Positions 42,301 through 51,500 of a DNA stretch of 64,000 bases are shown here, in pieces. A program made the position numbers and the translations under genes. Source of the DNA: Lactarius indigo (Eukaryota > Basidiomycota > Agaricomycetes > Russulales > Russulaceae); contig JAFKAC010000001.1 of the NCBI GenBank assembly GCA_025766275.1, forward strand, positions 992,001 through 1,056,000, written 5' to 3'. A model generated the notes under the pieces. It ran no database searches, was not told the origin of the DNA, and saw only the letters and a program-made list of their open reading frames with translations. How positions within the stretch are numbered: the stretch's first letter is position 1; each line of letters starts with the position of its first letter.

Positions 42301-42849
42301 GAAGAACTGCTAATACTTAGGCAACACGCCCAAGATAGCATCAAACACGCGCAACACCTCATGATGCAACGAGGCAAAACGAGGTTCACACCTTATCAAC
42401 AAGGGGATCGAGTATGGCTAGAAGGGACAAACCTCCGCACCTTCTATCCCTCGAATAAACTTGCCCCAAAAAGACATGGACCATTCAAGATAACGAAGGT
42501 TCTATCAGACGTTTCCTACGAACTCGAACTCCCTGACACATGGAAGATCCATCCGGTGTTCCATGCGAATCTTCTTACACCATACAAGGAAACGGAGATG
42601 CACAGCACAAACTTCACCCGACCTCCACCTGACCTTATCAATGGAGAAGAGGAATATGAAGTGGAGCGCATCGAAGACGCCCAGGCACGAGGACAAGGGT
42701 GCAAACTCCATTACCTGGTAAAGTGGAAAGGATTCCCACCGAGTGACAATACGTGGGAGCCTGCAACCAACATGATTCACGCCGTCGACGCCATTAAGGA
42801 CTACTACAAACACCACCCATCCACCAAAGGGGCTGGACGAACAACATAA
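39316..42849 (+). CDS. G1 pol: protease, RT, RNase H, integrase with chromodomain
   Basis: An 1,177-codon open frame in the -1 frame relative to gag, overlapping the end of gag. The frame has no ATG at its beginning (TTG at 39316) and stays open further upstream, so expression by -1 frameshifting is likely. Features in order: aspartic protease (IDSGATDNF, about residue 42), RT with YMDD at 402-405, RNase H (EIEVDASSYALGA), HHCC integrase zinc finger (GHPGIAN to CAICQ), integrase D827, D888 and E924 (D-35-E spacing), and a C-terminal chromodomain (YEVERIEDA to VKWKGFPPSDNTWEP, from about 1114) with its aromatic cage residues. No stop interrupts it. It is very similar to G2 pol. Confidence 0.95.
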   Translation: MNPAAWARALKLSMYNSRFRSMRIPVLFKSAHATAERNVLIDSGATDNFISANLLKRLKIAWLATERPIKIWNVDGTHNQGGEITSFTDLTVKTGGKTQHLRFLITDLGNDEVILGYPWFTAFEPKFHWRDATLDEEFQPVVITSLNLSDEAMPMEATIKALETYQLDERAWEQLEREEAPHIQLRKTTTASELAQQEAAKRPQKTFEEMVPAEYRRHHKVFSEEASQRFPPSRTWDHAIDLIPNAPETMDCKIYPLTAPETEKLSEFVTEHLDKGYIQPSKSPYASPFFFIKKKDGKLRPVQDYRRLNELTVKNHYPLPLIPELIDRIRKARLYSKLDIRWGYNNVRIKPGDEWKAAFKTNQGLYEPRVMFFGLTNSPSTFQTMMDTIFRELVLTGEVIVYMDDILIATTDNHDHHRQILHRVLDLCDEHDLYIKPEKCVFEVYEVEYLGLIIGHGQLRMDPVKVQGVRDWKAPKSLKEVRAFLGFCNFYRQFIRGFSTIARPLHDLTKKDTTWEWTDARQQAFDTIKERISSEPVLLFLNLDQPFEIEVDASSYALGAVLNQKGEDRRMHPVAFYSESLTEAERNYDIYDRELLAIVKALRTWRTYLIGSPHLITIHTDHANLQYWKEPRKISRRVAREFQELSEYNFILKHIPSSKNTQADSLSRRPNYDDGTADNDHVTVLPEEVFLKVTQTSMHDTDIWTQITQNMEESAVLPWVEPHNLKKHDGLWWKGDALVVVGNNDLKRGVITFFHNTPSAGHPGIANTLDLVRRDFWWPNMRKDVEAYVKGCAICQSNKINPHRQKPHLFPITTNPSAEPFEVVAMDFIVKLPVSNGFDSILTITDHDCSKASIFIPCNETITSEGVAKLYLQHVYPHYGLPRKIISDRDPRFASTFMRQLCHTLGIQQNISSAYHPQTDGQSERTNQWLEQYLRHWCNVRQDNWVEVLPMAQFAHNSWANTTTKHSPFSLLMGWEPRTTWNPKPSSCPAVDQRLEELLILRQHAQDSIKHAQHLMMQRGKTRFTPYQQGDRVWLEGTNLRTFYPSNKLAPKRHGPFKITKVLSDVSYELELPDTWKIHPVFHANLLTPYKETEMHSTNFTRPPPDLINGEEEYEVERIEDAQARGQGCKLHYLVKWKGFPPSDNTWEPATNMIHAVDAIKDYYKHHPSTKGAGRTT

Positions 42850-42889
42850 AAGAGAGCTCAACCACCCCAAAAGATTCCCCAGTCCCACA

Positions 42890-44353
42890 ATGTCCAACAC
42901 ACCAGTATCCGACACCACCCTCGTCCACGTCCTCGATAACCCGCAACTCGAAGCTGCCCTCGAACGAGGGATCGTCACCATCGACCTCTCGAACATCCCT
43001 CGACTGTCTCCACCACTGTCTCCCCAGTCCACCATGACTATCAACCTCGTCCCTATAACACCACGAACTTTAGACCGAGAGCCTGGAGAACTCACCCCGT
43101 CGACACCAGAAGAGGGACAATACTCCCCTACACTGCCCCCGCAACAGTCGTACACTCCCCCGCCCGAACCACTTGCACCTTCACCACCATCTTCCTCCCC
43201 CTCCACACCACCACCACCACTCGAGCCCTTCACTCCTGTCTGCGTCCATACACCCATTGACTACAATCGGCCCGATTCCCCTCCTGACGATACTGACGAC
43301 CCCGGCGCCCCCTTCTTCCCAAACGTACTAGGTACCCCGAAGTTCTACCCCCTACAGATCCCACTACCTGATGGTGGATCCAATACTGCGAAGTACATCT
43401 ACTATCGCAAAGGATTCACCGAGGTAGTAGGAACAATGGGTGCCGGACAACCACACTACGGGGAAACGGTCTATCTCTCGTCGCTTAGGCCCAACGTCTC
43501 AGCGCCTCCCTTCACAGCAGAACAACTCCAGTTCTTTGACCCTCACGACATTCGCGCTTGTGCCTTAGACGAAACTCTCATCGAGCTCAACTCCCCGCGC
43601 CTCACGGCTGAAGTCACTAGACTACGCACCGGACTTCTCGCTCTCAAGGCAATCGACGAAAAGTGTGAGAAACTGGAGGAGGACGCACGCAAACTACGGT
43701 CGGAACGACTTACAGTCGATCTGATGTTGGCCAGTACCAAAAGAAGGCTCCAGTACGCAGGAGCCCTCGCCACCATCGGCAACGAGTATGCACAAATGAC
43801 AGCACTACCAGCCCCACTCCAACACTCACGATATGCTATCCCCTTTTCCCCACGACACGGAGGACCACTGGAGTTCCCTCGCCTTGCCGACAAACCCCGC
43901 AAACGACGCTGTTATCACTGCGGGAGTCTTCACCACCTTGTACGCGACTGCCCCACCAGACCATGACCATCTTGCCGACACTGTCAAAGTCAAGAGCACC
44001 AGTCTTATCGGTGTATATTCCGTCATGCGGGAATGGTCGAAGAAGTCATCACTACTTCTCAAGCAGACGAACGTATTTGACAGGCGGTCAGCGCTGAGGC
44101 ATCCACCTCTTTCACGGTGCCCGAACCACCAACAGTCGTGGCCCAGACTCAGGGGAGGTGGTGCGGATGATGCTTCCGCACTGATGCTAATCACGACAAG
44201 ATCCGATGCCCGCAGTACGAAATGTGCTGCAAATGCGGAAAACGCGGACCGTTTCTCTTCCTCAAAATGCACTACTGTCGGCTCGATGTCTCTCTGTGGC
44301 CGGAGAATGACCTCGACGCTGACATCTATGACCTTGTCGACCCAGAGTCCTGA
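42890..44353 (+). pseudogene. G1 third ORF (zinc-knuckle protein) with three in-frame TGA
   Basis: It starts 41 bp after the pol stop with ATG and runs in one frame to TGA 44351-44353, broken by TGA at 43964-43966, 44078-44080 and 44168-44170. The intact G2 homologue has Arg codons (CGA, CGG, CGG) at these places. Parts: Pro-rich N-terminus, conserved middle (YIYYRKGFTEVVGTMG), coiled coil (DEKCEKLEEDARKLRSERL), then two CCHC knuckles and a further Cys-rich tail. All three stops fall at or after the first knuckle (CYHCGSLHHLVRDC), so a truncated protein would keep the coiled coil. The position is that of env in other elements, but there is no signal peptide or membrane segment. Confidence 0.88.
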
Positions 44354-44373
44354 AGTCGAGGCGCCTTCAGGTC

Positions 44374-44387
44374 AAAACGGGGGGTAA
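44374..44387 (+). promoter_or_regulatory. polypurine tract of G1
   Basis: AAAACGGGGGGTAA directly before the 3' LTR, the expected primer for plus-strand DNA synthesis. The same form is found next to the 3' LTR of G2. Confidence 0.85.
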
Positions 44388-44960
44388 TGTTACGATTTTC
44401 CCGGACTCGTTCTTTCACATGTCACTATTCCCTTCCCCCTACTATACGAGCCCTGTATGATTACGCGGACTTTACGATTACCTGGTTCCTACCGCGCGTC
44501 TTGCTTATCGATGTTCCCTTCTGATAAAGTTCGACATGTGCTAGTTTCCGCTGTGTTCTTAATCACGCACGACCCCGCGTGATTCACCTTTATTCCCAGT
44601 CCGATACTCCTTTGTTCCCATTATGTCCTGTCCCTTGTTCCAAGACCGGCGATAACGCCATCTGTTTGTAGTCGCTATACAGACTACGGTCTATTTAAAC
44701 CTAGTTCTATCTAGCTTGTACGATAGACTAGACTTCTTGTGTAATACTACACTTGAAACACCTTTGTGCCTCTATTCATCTCACGAATCCCTCGTCTTCG
44801 TCAGACCTTTGAGTCTTGACCTCCCCTCTACAATCCAAGTGACCACCGTCCTTGTGATCCTTGTGCATCACTCTACTGAAGCCAGGCCTCAGAGCTTGTG
44901 CTACCGTTATTCGACTGACACAGTACAGGTCGTACGCAACACCTCTGTAGTGGCGTTACA
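44388..44960 (+). repeat. 3' LTR of G1
   Basis: 573 bp. It is identical to the 5' LTR except for three G to A changes at CpG sites, near 44570, 44586 and 44941. The TTTAAA box and the AGACTAGACTT motif are preserved. Confidence 0.96.
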
Positions 44961-44965
44961 CCCGG

Positions 44966-45480
44966 AACCCTTCAGGCGCAAGGACCTGCGCAGGGTCGTC
45001 GTTGTGTGTGATGGGGGTGTGAAGTGCGACGCTGGGCAGTCGCACACATCCTCGAGACATGGCGGTTCTGTCGGTGTGAACGAGCCATGGGGTGATTCGG
45101 GGATTAGTAGGGTGGCTGTGCGTTCGAAGGAGGGGGTGTCTGACCGGGTAGTAATCTTCGTCGTCAGCGTGAGCTTCGTCGTTAGGGAGCGCTGCCTGCG
45201 CTGCCGCAACTCGCTCAATCTCCTCTGCGCTAAGCACAGTTGTTTGTCGGCCCACTCCTTCACCACCCTCCGCCAGTCCTCCGCTGCTTCTAACTCCTGT
45301 TGGGTCTTCGAGGGGACGGTCGGCAGGGAGAATTCCCTGTGTGCCGATAAGGTTGTCACCTGGGGGGATGATGGCAATGGGTTCCCAATTGCCATCGTCG
45401 TCTCGGAAGATGTGAGGGACGGCATGCTGCTGCTCGTCGTCGGGCTGTTGAGTCAGGTCAGGGAACCTCTGTAGGACATT
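44966..45480 (-). pseudogene. G3 third ORF, N-terminal piece
   Basis: The frame with EEIERVAAAQAALP and DEDYYPVRHPLLRTHSHP, ending at LAPEGF, continues directly into RANRQPHYIHF at 37047 once G1 and one duplication are removed. An acidic and proline-rich character matches the N-terminal half of the G1 and G2 third ORFs. The start is not clear. Confidence 0.65.
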
Positions 45481-45510
45481 AGCCCATTCTTGAGCGGTGA
45501 TATGCCCCGC

Positions 45511-46406
45511 TCACATGTTTGCAGGTGTGTACGGAGTGAGCTGGACCTGTGGTACCACGGTTTCTTCATCGTCTTGGAGGAGGTTGGCAGCGTCTTGTGC
45601 GACTTGGTCGAGGAGGATCGCCGTGGTGACATGTCTGAGTGGTGAAGTGGGCATAGAAGTATGAGAGGATCGAATGTAGGAGTGATACTCTCCTTGATCG
45701 CCTTCAGACTGGCTTTTAAGAAGTTGTATGGCTGTCTGGCCCACTTGATACTCCTTTATCGCTTCTGGGGCGAATACGTCATCCTTATTGACCCACTGGT
45801 TCTCCGAGTCTGGATACCCCTTCCATTTGACGAGATACTGCAGTTTCTTCTTCCTTCCGAAATGCCGAGAATCTATGATGGCCTCGACCTCATATTCTTC
45901 TTCTCCTTCCACAAGATCCGGTGGCGGACGTGGGAAGTTCTCGCCGTGAAGGGTAGTGTTTTTGTATGGCGTGAGAAGATCGATGTGAAACACTGGGTGG
46001 ATGCTCCATTGTGTGGGAAGTTCGAGGCGGTAATTGTAAGGGGACATCACCTGGATCACTTTAAACGGTCTGTGGCGTCGCGCCGCTAATTTGGCCGTGG
46101 GCTGATTGGTTCGCAGATGTTTCCCCTCTAGCCATACTTGGTCACCGATCTGATAACGTGGGGTATCCTTGTGCCGAATCCAGCTGTCTTGCGCCTTCTT
46201 GATAAGATCTTGTGCAAGTTGGTGCGCTTCCTTTAATTGCATCAGTCTGGTGATCACGTTTGGGATTGGAGATGGCTTATCCGTCCAGTCAGCTGTCGGG
46301 TTATAACCCATTAGGAGCATGAATGGCGATTGCTTCGTATGCTCATGGGGCCAATTGTTGTGAGTGAATTCTGCTATGGGGAGATACTCCGCCCAGTTAT
46401 CTTGAC
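45511..46406 (-). pseudogene. G3 pol, integrase C-terminal part with chromodomain
   Basis: Open frame from the solo-LTR junction to a stop at 45511-45513. QDNWAEYLPIAEFTHNNW continues the integrase core; LLMGYNP, QVWLEGKHLRTNQPTAKL and PVFHIDLLTPYK are typical of gypsy integrase C-termini. A chromodomain (YEVEAIIDSRHFG to VKWKGYPDSENQWV) follows, then an acidic tail. It joins the piece at 46961-47670 across the solo LTR. Confidence 0.88.
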
Positions 46407-46730
46407 TGTTACGTCCCCGCATTTGAACGAGTTGATACGGCTTACGGACCCTTACTGTACCGGTTGCAACTACGGCGGTAGGGTAGATTAGTTGCGGACT
46501 TACGATAGGGGATACGAGTACGATAGGAGATTGCGCACTGATTGCTGACTGATGACCTACGCCACTAATACTGGTACTAGTAGTAGTAGGGTTCGAGTTG
46601 TTTCTGCGATACGTTGGACGCTACCATACCGTGACTCATGGCAGCGCTTGTAAGCCTGCTTGCTTTGTATTTAAACTGTCTTGCGAAGACCAAGATACGC
46701 CATCTTGGTCTTCTTGAATCGCCACTTGTT

Positions 46731-46771
<41 letters not shown>

Positions 46772-46955
46772 CTGCAAAGACGTCCAACTTCATTTGTGAC
46801 CCAAGACCTTCAATCTTGCCGGTGTACCTTCGTGTATTCACTAAGGCAAGGACTTGGACCTCCGTGTCTTCAAGCCAAGCAAGTAGAACATCGCACTGCT
46901 AAGTAGTTACCGCCATTCTGTGCTCAAGTCGAGCTAACGTCGTGGCAACGTTACA
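46407..46955 (+). mobile_element. solo gypsy-type LTR (549 bp) inside G3 pol
   Basis: TGTTACGTCCCC...CAACGTTACA, flanked by TTGAC at 46402-46406 and 46956-46960. It is related to the solo LTR at 34010 and to the first half of the G3 LTR. It carries the GAAGACCAAGAT hairpin (46685-46713) and a (TC)n run near 46735-46767. Confidence 0.94.
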
Positions 46956-46960
46956 TTGAC

Positions 46961-47670
46961 GCTCATTAGCCCAGAATCGTAGGTACTGTTTGAGCCACTG
47001 ATTGGTCCATTCTGACTGCCCATCCGTGCGTGGGTGATAGGCCGTGGAAATGTTCTGTTGGATGCCCAATATATGGCATACTTCTCATGTAAATCTCGAG
47101 GTGAATCGGGGATCACGGTCGCTGATAATTTTACGCAGTAACCCAAATCGTCTGAACACGTGGTCAACGTACAGAATGGCGGTGCCTTCCGCTGTGATCT
47201 CTTCGTTGCACGGGATAAATATGGAAGCCTTGCTGCAGTCATGGTCGGTAACCGTCAGGATACTGTCGTATGACTTCGAGGTTGGTAGCTTGGTGATGAA
47301 GTCTATGGCAATGGTGTGAAAGGGAGGAGCGTTCGTGACAGCAGTGATTGGGTGTAATGGGGCGCGGGTCGGTCGGGTGTTGACTTTATTCCGCTGGCAG
47401 TCAGCGCATCCCGTGACATACTCATACACGTCCCGGCGGATGTTCGGCCACCAGTAGTGTTGCTCCACGATTTGTTGTGTCCTACTGATCCCAGGGTGTC
47501 CATGCACTGGCGGGTCGTGATGGTCCTGTATGATAGCCCTGTATGTCATCATCGGCCCCGTAATTACCAGTCGCCCGTCCTTGTACCATTCTCCATCAAT
47601 TTTCTTGAGGTGATGTGCATCGACCCAAGTTTTGATCATGGCGGGATCTTGTCGTCGTCTCGGTTGTTGC
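46961..47670 (-). pseudogene. G3 pol, integrase zinc finger and catalytic core
   Basis: Contains the HHCC finger (GHPGISRTQQIVEQHYWWP to CADCQRNK), the first integrase Asp (AIDFITKLPTSKSYDS) and SDRDPRFTSRF, with frame breaks near 47085, then DQWLKQYLRFWANER up to the solo-LTR junction. It joins the RNase H piece at 54511 when copia copy 2 and one GTTGC are removed. Confidence 0.88.
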
Positions 47671-48208
47671 TGTTGAAGCGCAGAACTTAACGAGCAAGGA
47701 ATAAGCTTGAATAGCTAAGAGACAAGTTAACTTCAGAGGTGAAGGGAACTCTATTACAACTGCATACCTAAGAGACAAGTTACTATAAAGGAACGTCTAT
47801 GAGCAAAGGTAATAGAGAAGTAAAGAGAAAGGGAACTTACACTTCAGAGGTGAAGGGAACTCTGAAGTGTAGAGGCGAAAACAGCAGTCCTTATATACAG
47901 GACGCTTAGCTAATAATGGTCTGTGCGCACTGGTGACCCAAACACAATACAGGTGGTCTGTGCGCCAGAGGGAGAAACGCCATTGGATGGCAGAGAACAA
48001 TAGCTGCCTAAAGCAGACAAGTCCGGTATCTTAACTATAGAAAGAACAATAAGAACCAAATATGGATCTAACAATAAAGATAAACAAAAGCGGTCCGTAT
48101 AAGTCCGGAGTGTCCATAAGTCCATAAGGGACAGATACCGTATATAGTATGTGGGCTGACTCAATCAGATCCCACGAGACATGTGACTTTAACAGTCGCG
48201 TCTCAACA
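47671..48208 (-). repeat. 3' LTR of copia copy 2
   Basis: 538 bp, TGTTGAAG...TCTCAACA on the plus strand. It keeps the CG dinucleotides that are mutated in the other LTR (near 48091-48106). Confidence 0.96.
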
Positions 48209-48220
48209 TCCCTCCATGAT
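48209..48220 (-). promoter_or_regulatory. polypurine tract of copia copy 2
   Basis: On the minus strand, ATCATGGAGGGA directly precedes the 3' LTR. It is short but at the right place; the exact extent is uncertain. Confidence 0.55.
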
Positions 48221-48556
48221 AGAGACAGTCCACAAAAGTGGTACAAGCATTGAGTGGAAGTGCCTTGACAGGATACTTCACTGCTTTACTGTTCTATGAG
48301 AAATGTTTCGATTCTCTGGTTTAGAAAGAATCTATGTAGGCAGAAGTCCTGATAAAGGACAACCTCTTGGAGGTCTTCATGCACTGCTCTATGAGGATAA
48401 TATAGTTCAGAGAACTACTTTTTGAAGAGCCGTGAGCTGGGAGATAAGATGGAACAGGTCCAACTTCTTCAGTTCTTTAAGAAGGGTTTTTCTTAGCTAT
48501 TAAACTAGGAGGTCTATTGCAAGTATACACAATAGTTCGACGTCCTAGAACCCATC

Positions 48557-51500
48557 TTACATCATTCCTAGATCAGCAACCATTTTTTCAAAGGGTTCTC
48601 TGGGCAGTGACTTAGTGAGTCCATCTGCAACCATTTCCCCTGTGGGTGTACGTATCAGGTGTATGACCTTGTTTTCTACGTATTCCCTGACTACATGGTG
48701 CTTGATCAGGATGTGTTTTGAACGTCTCCCAGTGACAGGGTTGAGAGCTAAGTCCACAGTGCCCTTATTGTCACAGTGCAGAGGAATGGGGGAGGATACC
48801 TCATACCCCAGTTCTCCAAGGAAGGTGGCATACCACTGAGCCTGATTAGAGGCATCTGAGAGGCTCATGTATTCTGCCTCAGTGGTAGACTGCGCAATTG
48901 TCTTTTGCTTTCTGGTACACCAAGAAATGGCTCCATTTGCAAGCAGGTAGACGAAACCTGAAGTGGAGTGCTTTTCTTCCTGATCTCCCCAGGAAGCGTC
49001 GCAGTAGCCATGAAGGCCTTCTCCACCATTGCCATTCCCTCCAGCATAGCGTAACGAGTAGTCCTTGGTGCTATTAAGATAAGCCAGGACATACTTGGCT
49101 AGGCGTAAATGCTGAGGTGAGGGGTTGGAAGCAAATTGGCTAAGGCACGCAACAGCGAAGGAAATATCGGGTCTGCTTCCAATCTGCGCATATAGCAGAG
49201 ACCCAATAATCTGTTGATACTTCTTAATCTCAGAAGTAGAGGCCTGATCTGTGTATTTGATCAAGTGTGCCTCGGCGCCAGAGGGAAGAGGGGTATATAC
49301 TGGATTGGAATCAGACATTCCAAAGCGTTCCACCACGTCGTGGATGTAGTCTGACTGGTTGATCTCCATAGTGCGATTAGCACGATCTCTGGTGATGTTA
49401 ACACCAAGATAGGACTGGATCTCTCCCAGATCGGTCATCTCATATCGACTAGATAGAGAAGCCTTCAGATCTTTAATCTTTGATAGGGAACTTCCGAGTA
49501 TAGTGATGTCATCTACATATAAGATCACGAAAAGTGTATCACCCCCCTCTTGAAGATGATACACGTATACTCCTGCATCAGAGTACGTCCGCGTAAAGCC
49601 TAGGTCAACTAAGACCCCATGGAACTGCACATTCCATGCGCGGGAAGCTTGTTTCAGGCCGTAAAGGGCCTTCTGTAGCCGGCACACAAGGTGCTCGGAG
49701 CCAGCAGTGACGAAACCGACTGGTTGCTCCATGTAGATTTCTTCCTCCAGTTCCCCATGAAGGAATGCCGATTTGACATCCATCTGGTGAATATGCCAGT
49801 CTTCAAGTGTAGCCAATGCAAGAAGGAGTCGTAAGGACTCGAAGCGGGCAACTGGGGAGAAAGTTTCGTCAAAGTCCACCCCCTCTAGTTGGGTGAACCC
49901 TTTTGCCACTAGCCTAGCACGAAAGCGTCCATCTGCTTTCTTTTTAAACACCCATTTACACTTAACCACCTTCCTTCCTTCAGGAAGGGGTTCAAGCCTC
50001 CAGACATCAAGCTTGTCGAGAGCATCCAGTTCATACTGGCACGCTTCAAGCCAATCGGCAGCTTGATCAGACTCCATAGCTTGCTTAAAGGTCTGCGGGT
50101 CCTTGTAGCCAGGAACCTCAGCAGCGTTTAGCAAGTCCATCACTCCCAGTCTGCTACTCCCAGGCACAAATTCATCGTTCTCCTCTGTGTAGTAGCGAGG
50201 ATTTGTGAATCGTACCCTTGTTCCACGCCTTGGGCGAGGGGGTGAAGTAACTAGCCCATTCCTCGGAGATCTAGGTGTTTCCCTAGGAGGAGAGATGTCC
50301 CTATTGAAGTTAGGGGCAGGGATTGGGGCAGTTACTACAGGCGGTCTCCCTTGCGAGCAAGTGCGAGGGCGCCTTGGAGTGGTGGGAGCAGGTGCTTGGG
50401 ATGGAGGAGTGTGATATATTGTCTGGTCGGCGGGATTTGGAGAGGTGTTGGGGGGTGTGCTAGGCTGTTGTACTGGTACTGCGGGCACCTGGACAGGTGG
50501 TAAAACAAAGACTGGTGTCTGAGGTGCCGCAGGGGCAACAGCTGGCGTAGGCTGACTAGGCACTACAAAGAATATCTCACCGGCAACAGCAGCCCCTTTA
50601 GCAGGTTTGCCGGACACAGGAGAAGTAATGGGTTGATTGGAGTGACTAGTCAGGTCACTCAGGGATGGGAAGGTAGCTTCGTCAAATGTAACATCTCGTG
50701 AAGAGACGAAGCACCGGCTATGTCTATCCCAGAGTTCGTAACCCTTTGAATTGGGTTCATAGCCCACAAACACGGCTTCCTTTGATTTAGGATCTAATTT
50801 GCGCCGGTTGTGTTCAGGTACATGATAGTAGGCTTTGCAGCCGAATACTCTAAAGTAAGAGACATCTGGGACTGTACCATCCCAGAGCTCCAGCGGAGTT
50901 TTCCACTCATTAGAACGGGTGGGAGTGCGATTATAGATGTGCACTGCAGTTTGAACTGCTTGTTCCCAAAAGCCGAGGCTAAGACCTGCATGATGAAGCA
51001 TGCTGGTGCCTTTTTCCATGATGGTGCGGTTAAACCGCTTGGCTCTCCCATTCTGTTGTGGAGAATAAGGCATCGTAAGCTTATGCTCAATCCCTTCTTC
51101 CAGAAGAATGTCTTTAAGGACATTGTTGACGTACTCGCCACCACGGTCCGAGTGTAAGGTTTTAATGGGCTTATTTTGTTGTTTTTCAGCCCATGCCTTG
51201 TAGTGTAGGAAGGCACCTGTGAACTCGTTTTTAGACTTCATAGGGATGACTACTGCTGCTTTTGAGAAGTCATCTATGAAAGTGGCAAAGTACTTGTTGC
51301 CCTGAATAGAGTTACTCTGTAGTGGGCCAACAAGATCACTGTGCACAAGTTCAAGGGATTCTTGTGCACGCTTCTGGGAAGGAGGAAAAGGTTTGCGGGT
51401 GGACTTGCCAAGTTCACACCCATGACAGGGACCTTCTTCCTCAGGGGATTCATTTATGTTAAGTCCTTTTACGGACTTTGGAGCATATCTTTGGAGCGCT

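Larger units (their letters stand above)
37048..44960 (+). mobile_element. complete chromodomain Ty3/gypsy element G1 (7,913 bp)
   Basis: Two 573-bp LTRs (37048-37620, 44388-44960) flanked by CCCGG at 37043-37047 and 44961-44965. They differ at only three positions, all CG to CA. Gag (three in-frame TGA), pol (intact) and a third ORF (three in-frame TGA) follow in order. The insertion splits the third ORF of G3 cleanly. The 11-nt self-complementarity between LTR and primer-binding site, together with the integrase chromodomain, place it with Tf1/sushi-type chromoviruses. Confidence 0.96.

Noticed and set aside
42505..43257. 250-codon minus-strand frame opposite G1 pol and third ORF
   Set aside because: A Gly/Val/Ser-rich shadow of the proline-rich plus-strand gene.
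44716..45474. 252-codon plus-strand frame starting in the G1 3' LTR
   Set aside because: It is LTR sequence (the same beginning recurs at 37376) running into the antisense of the G3 third ORF.
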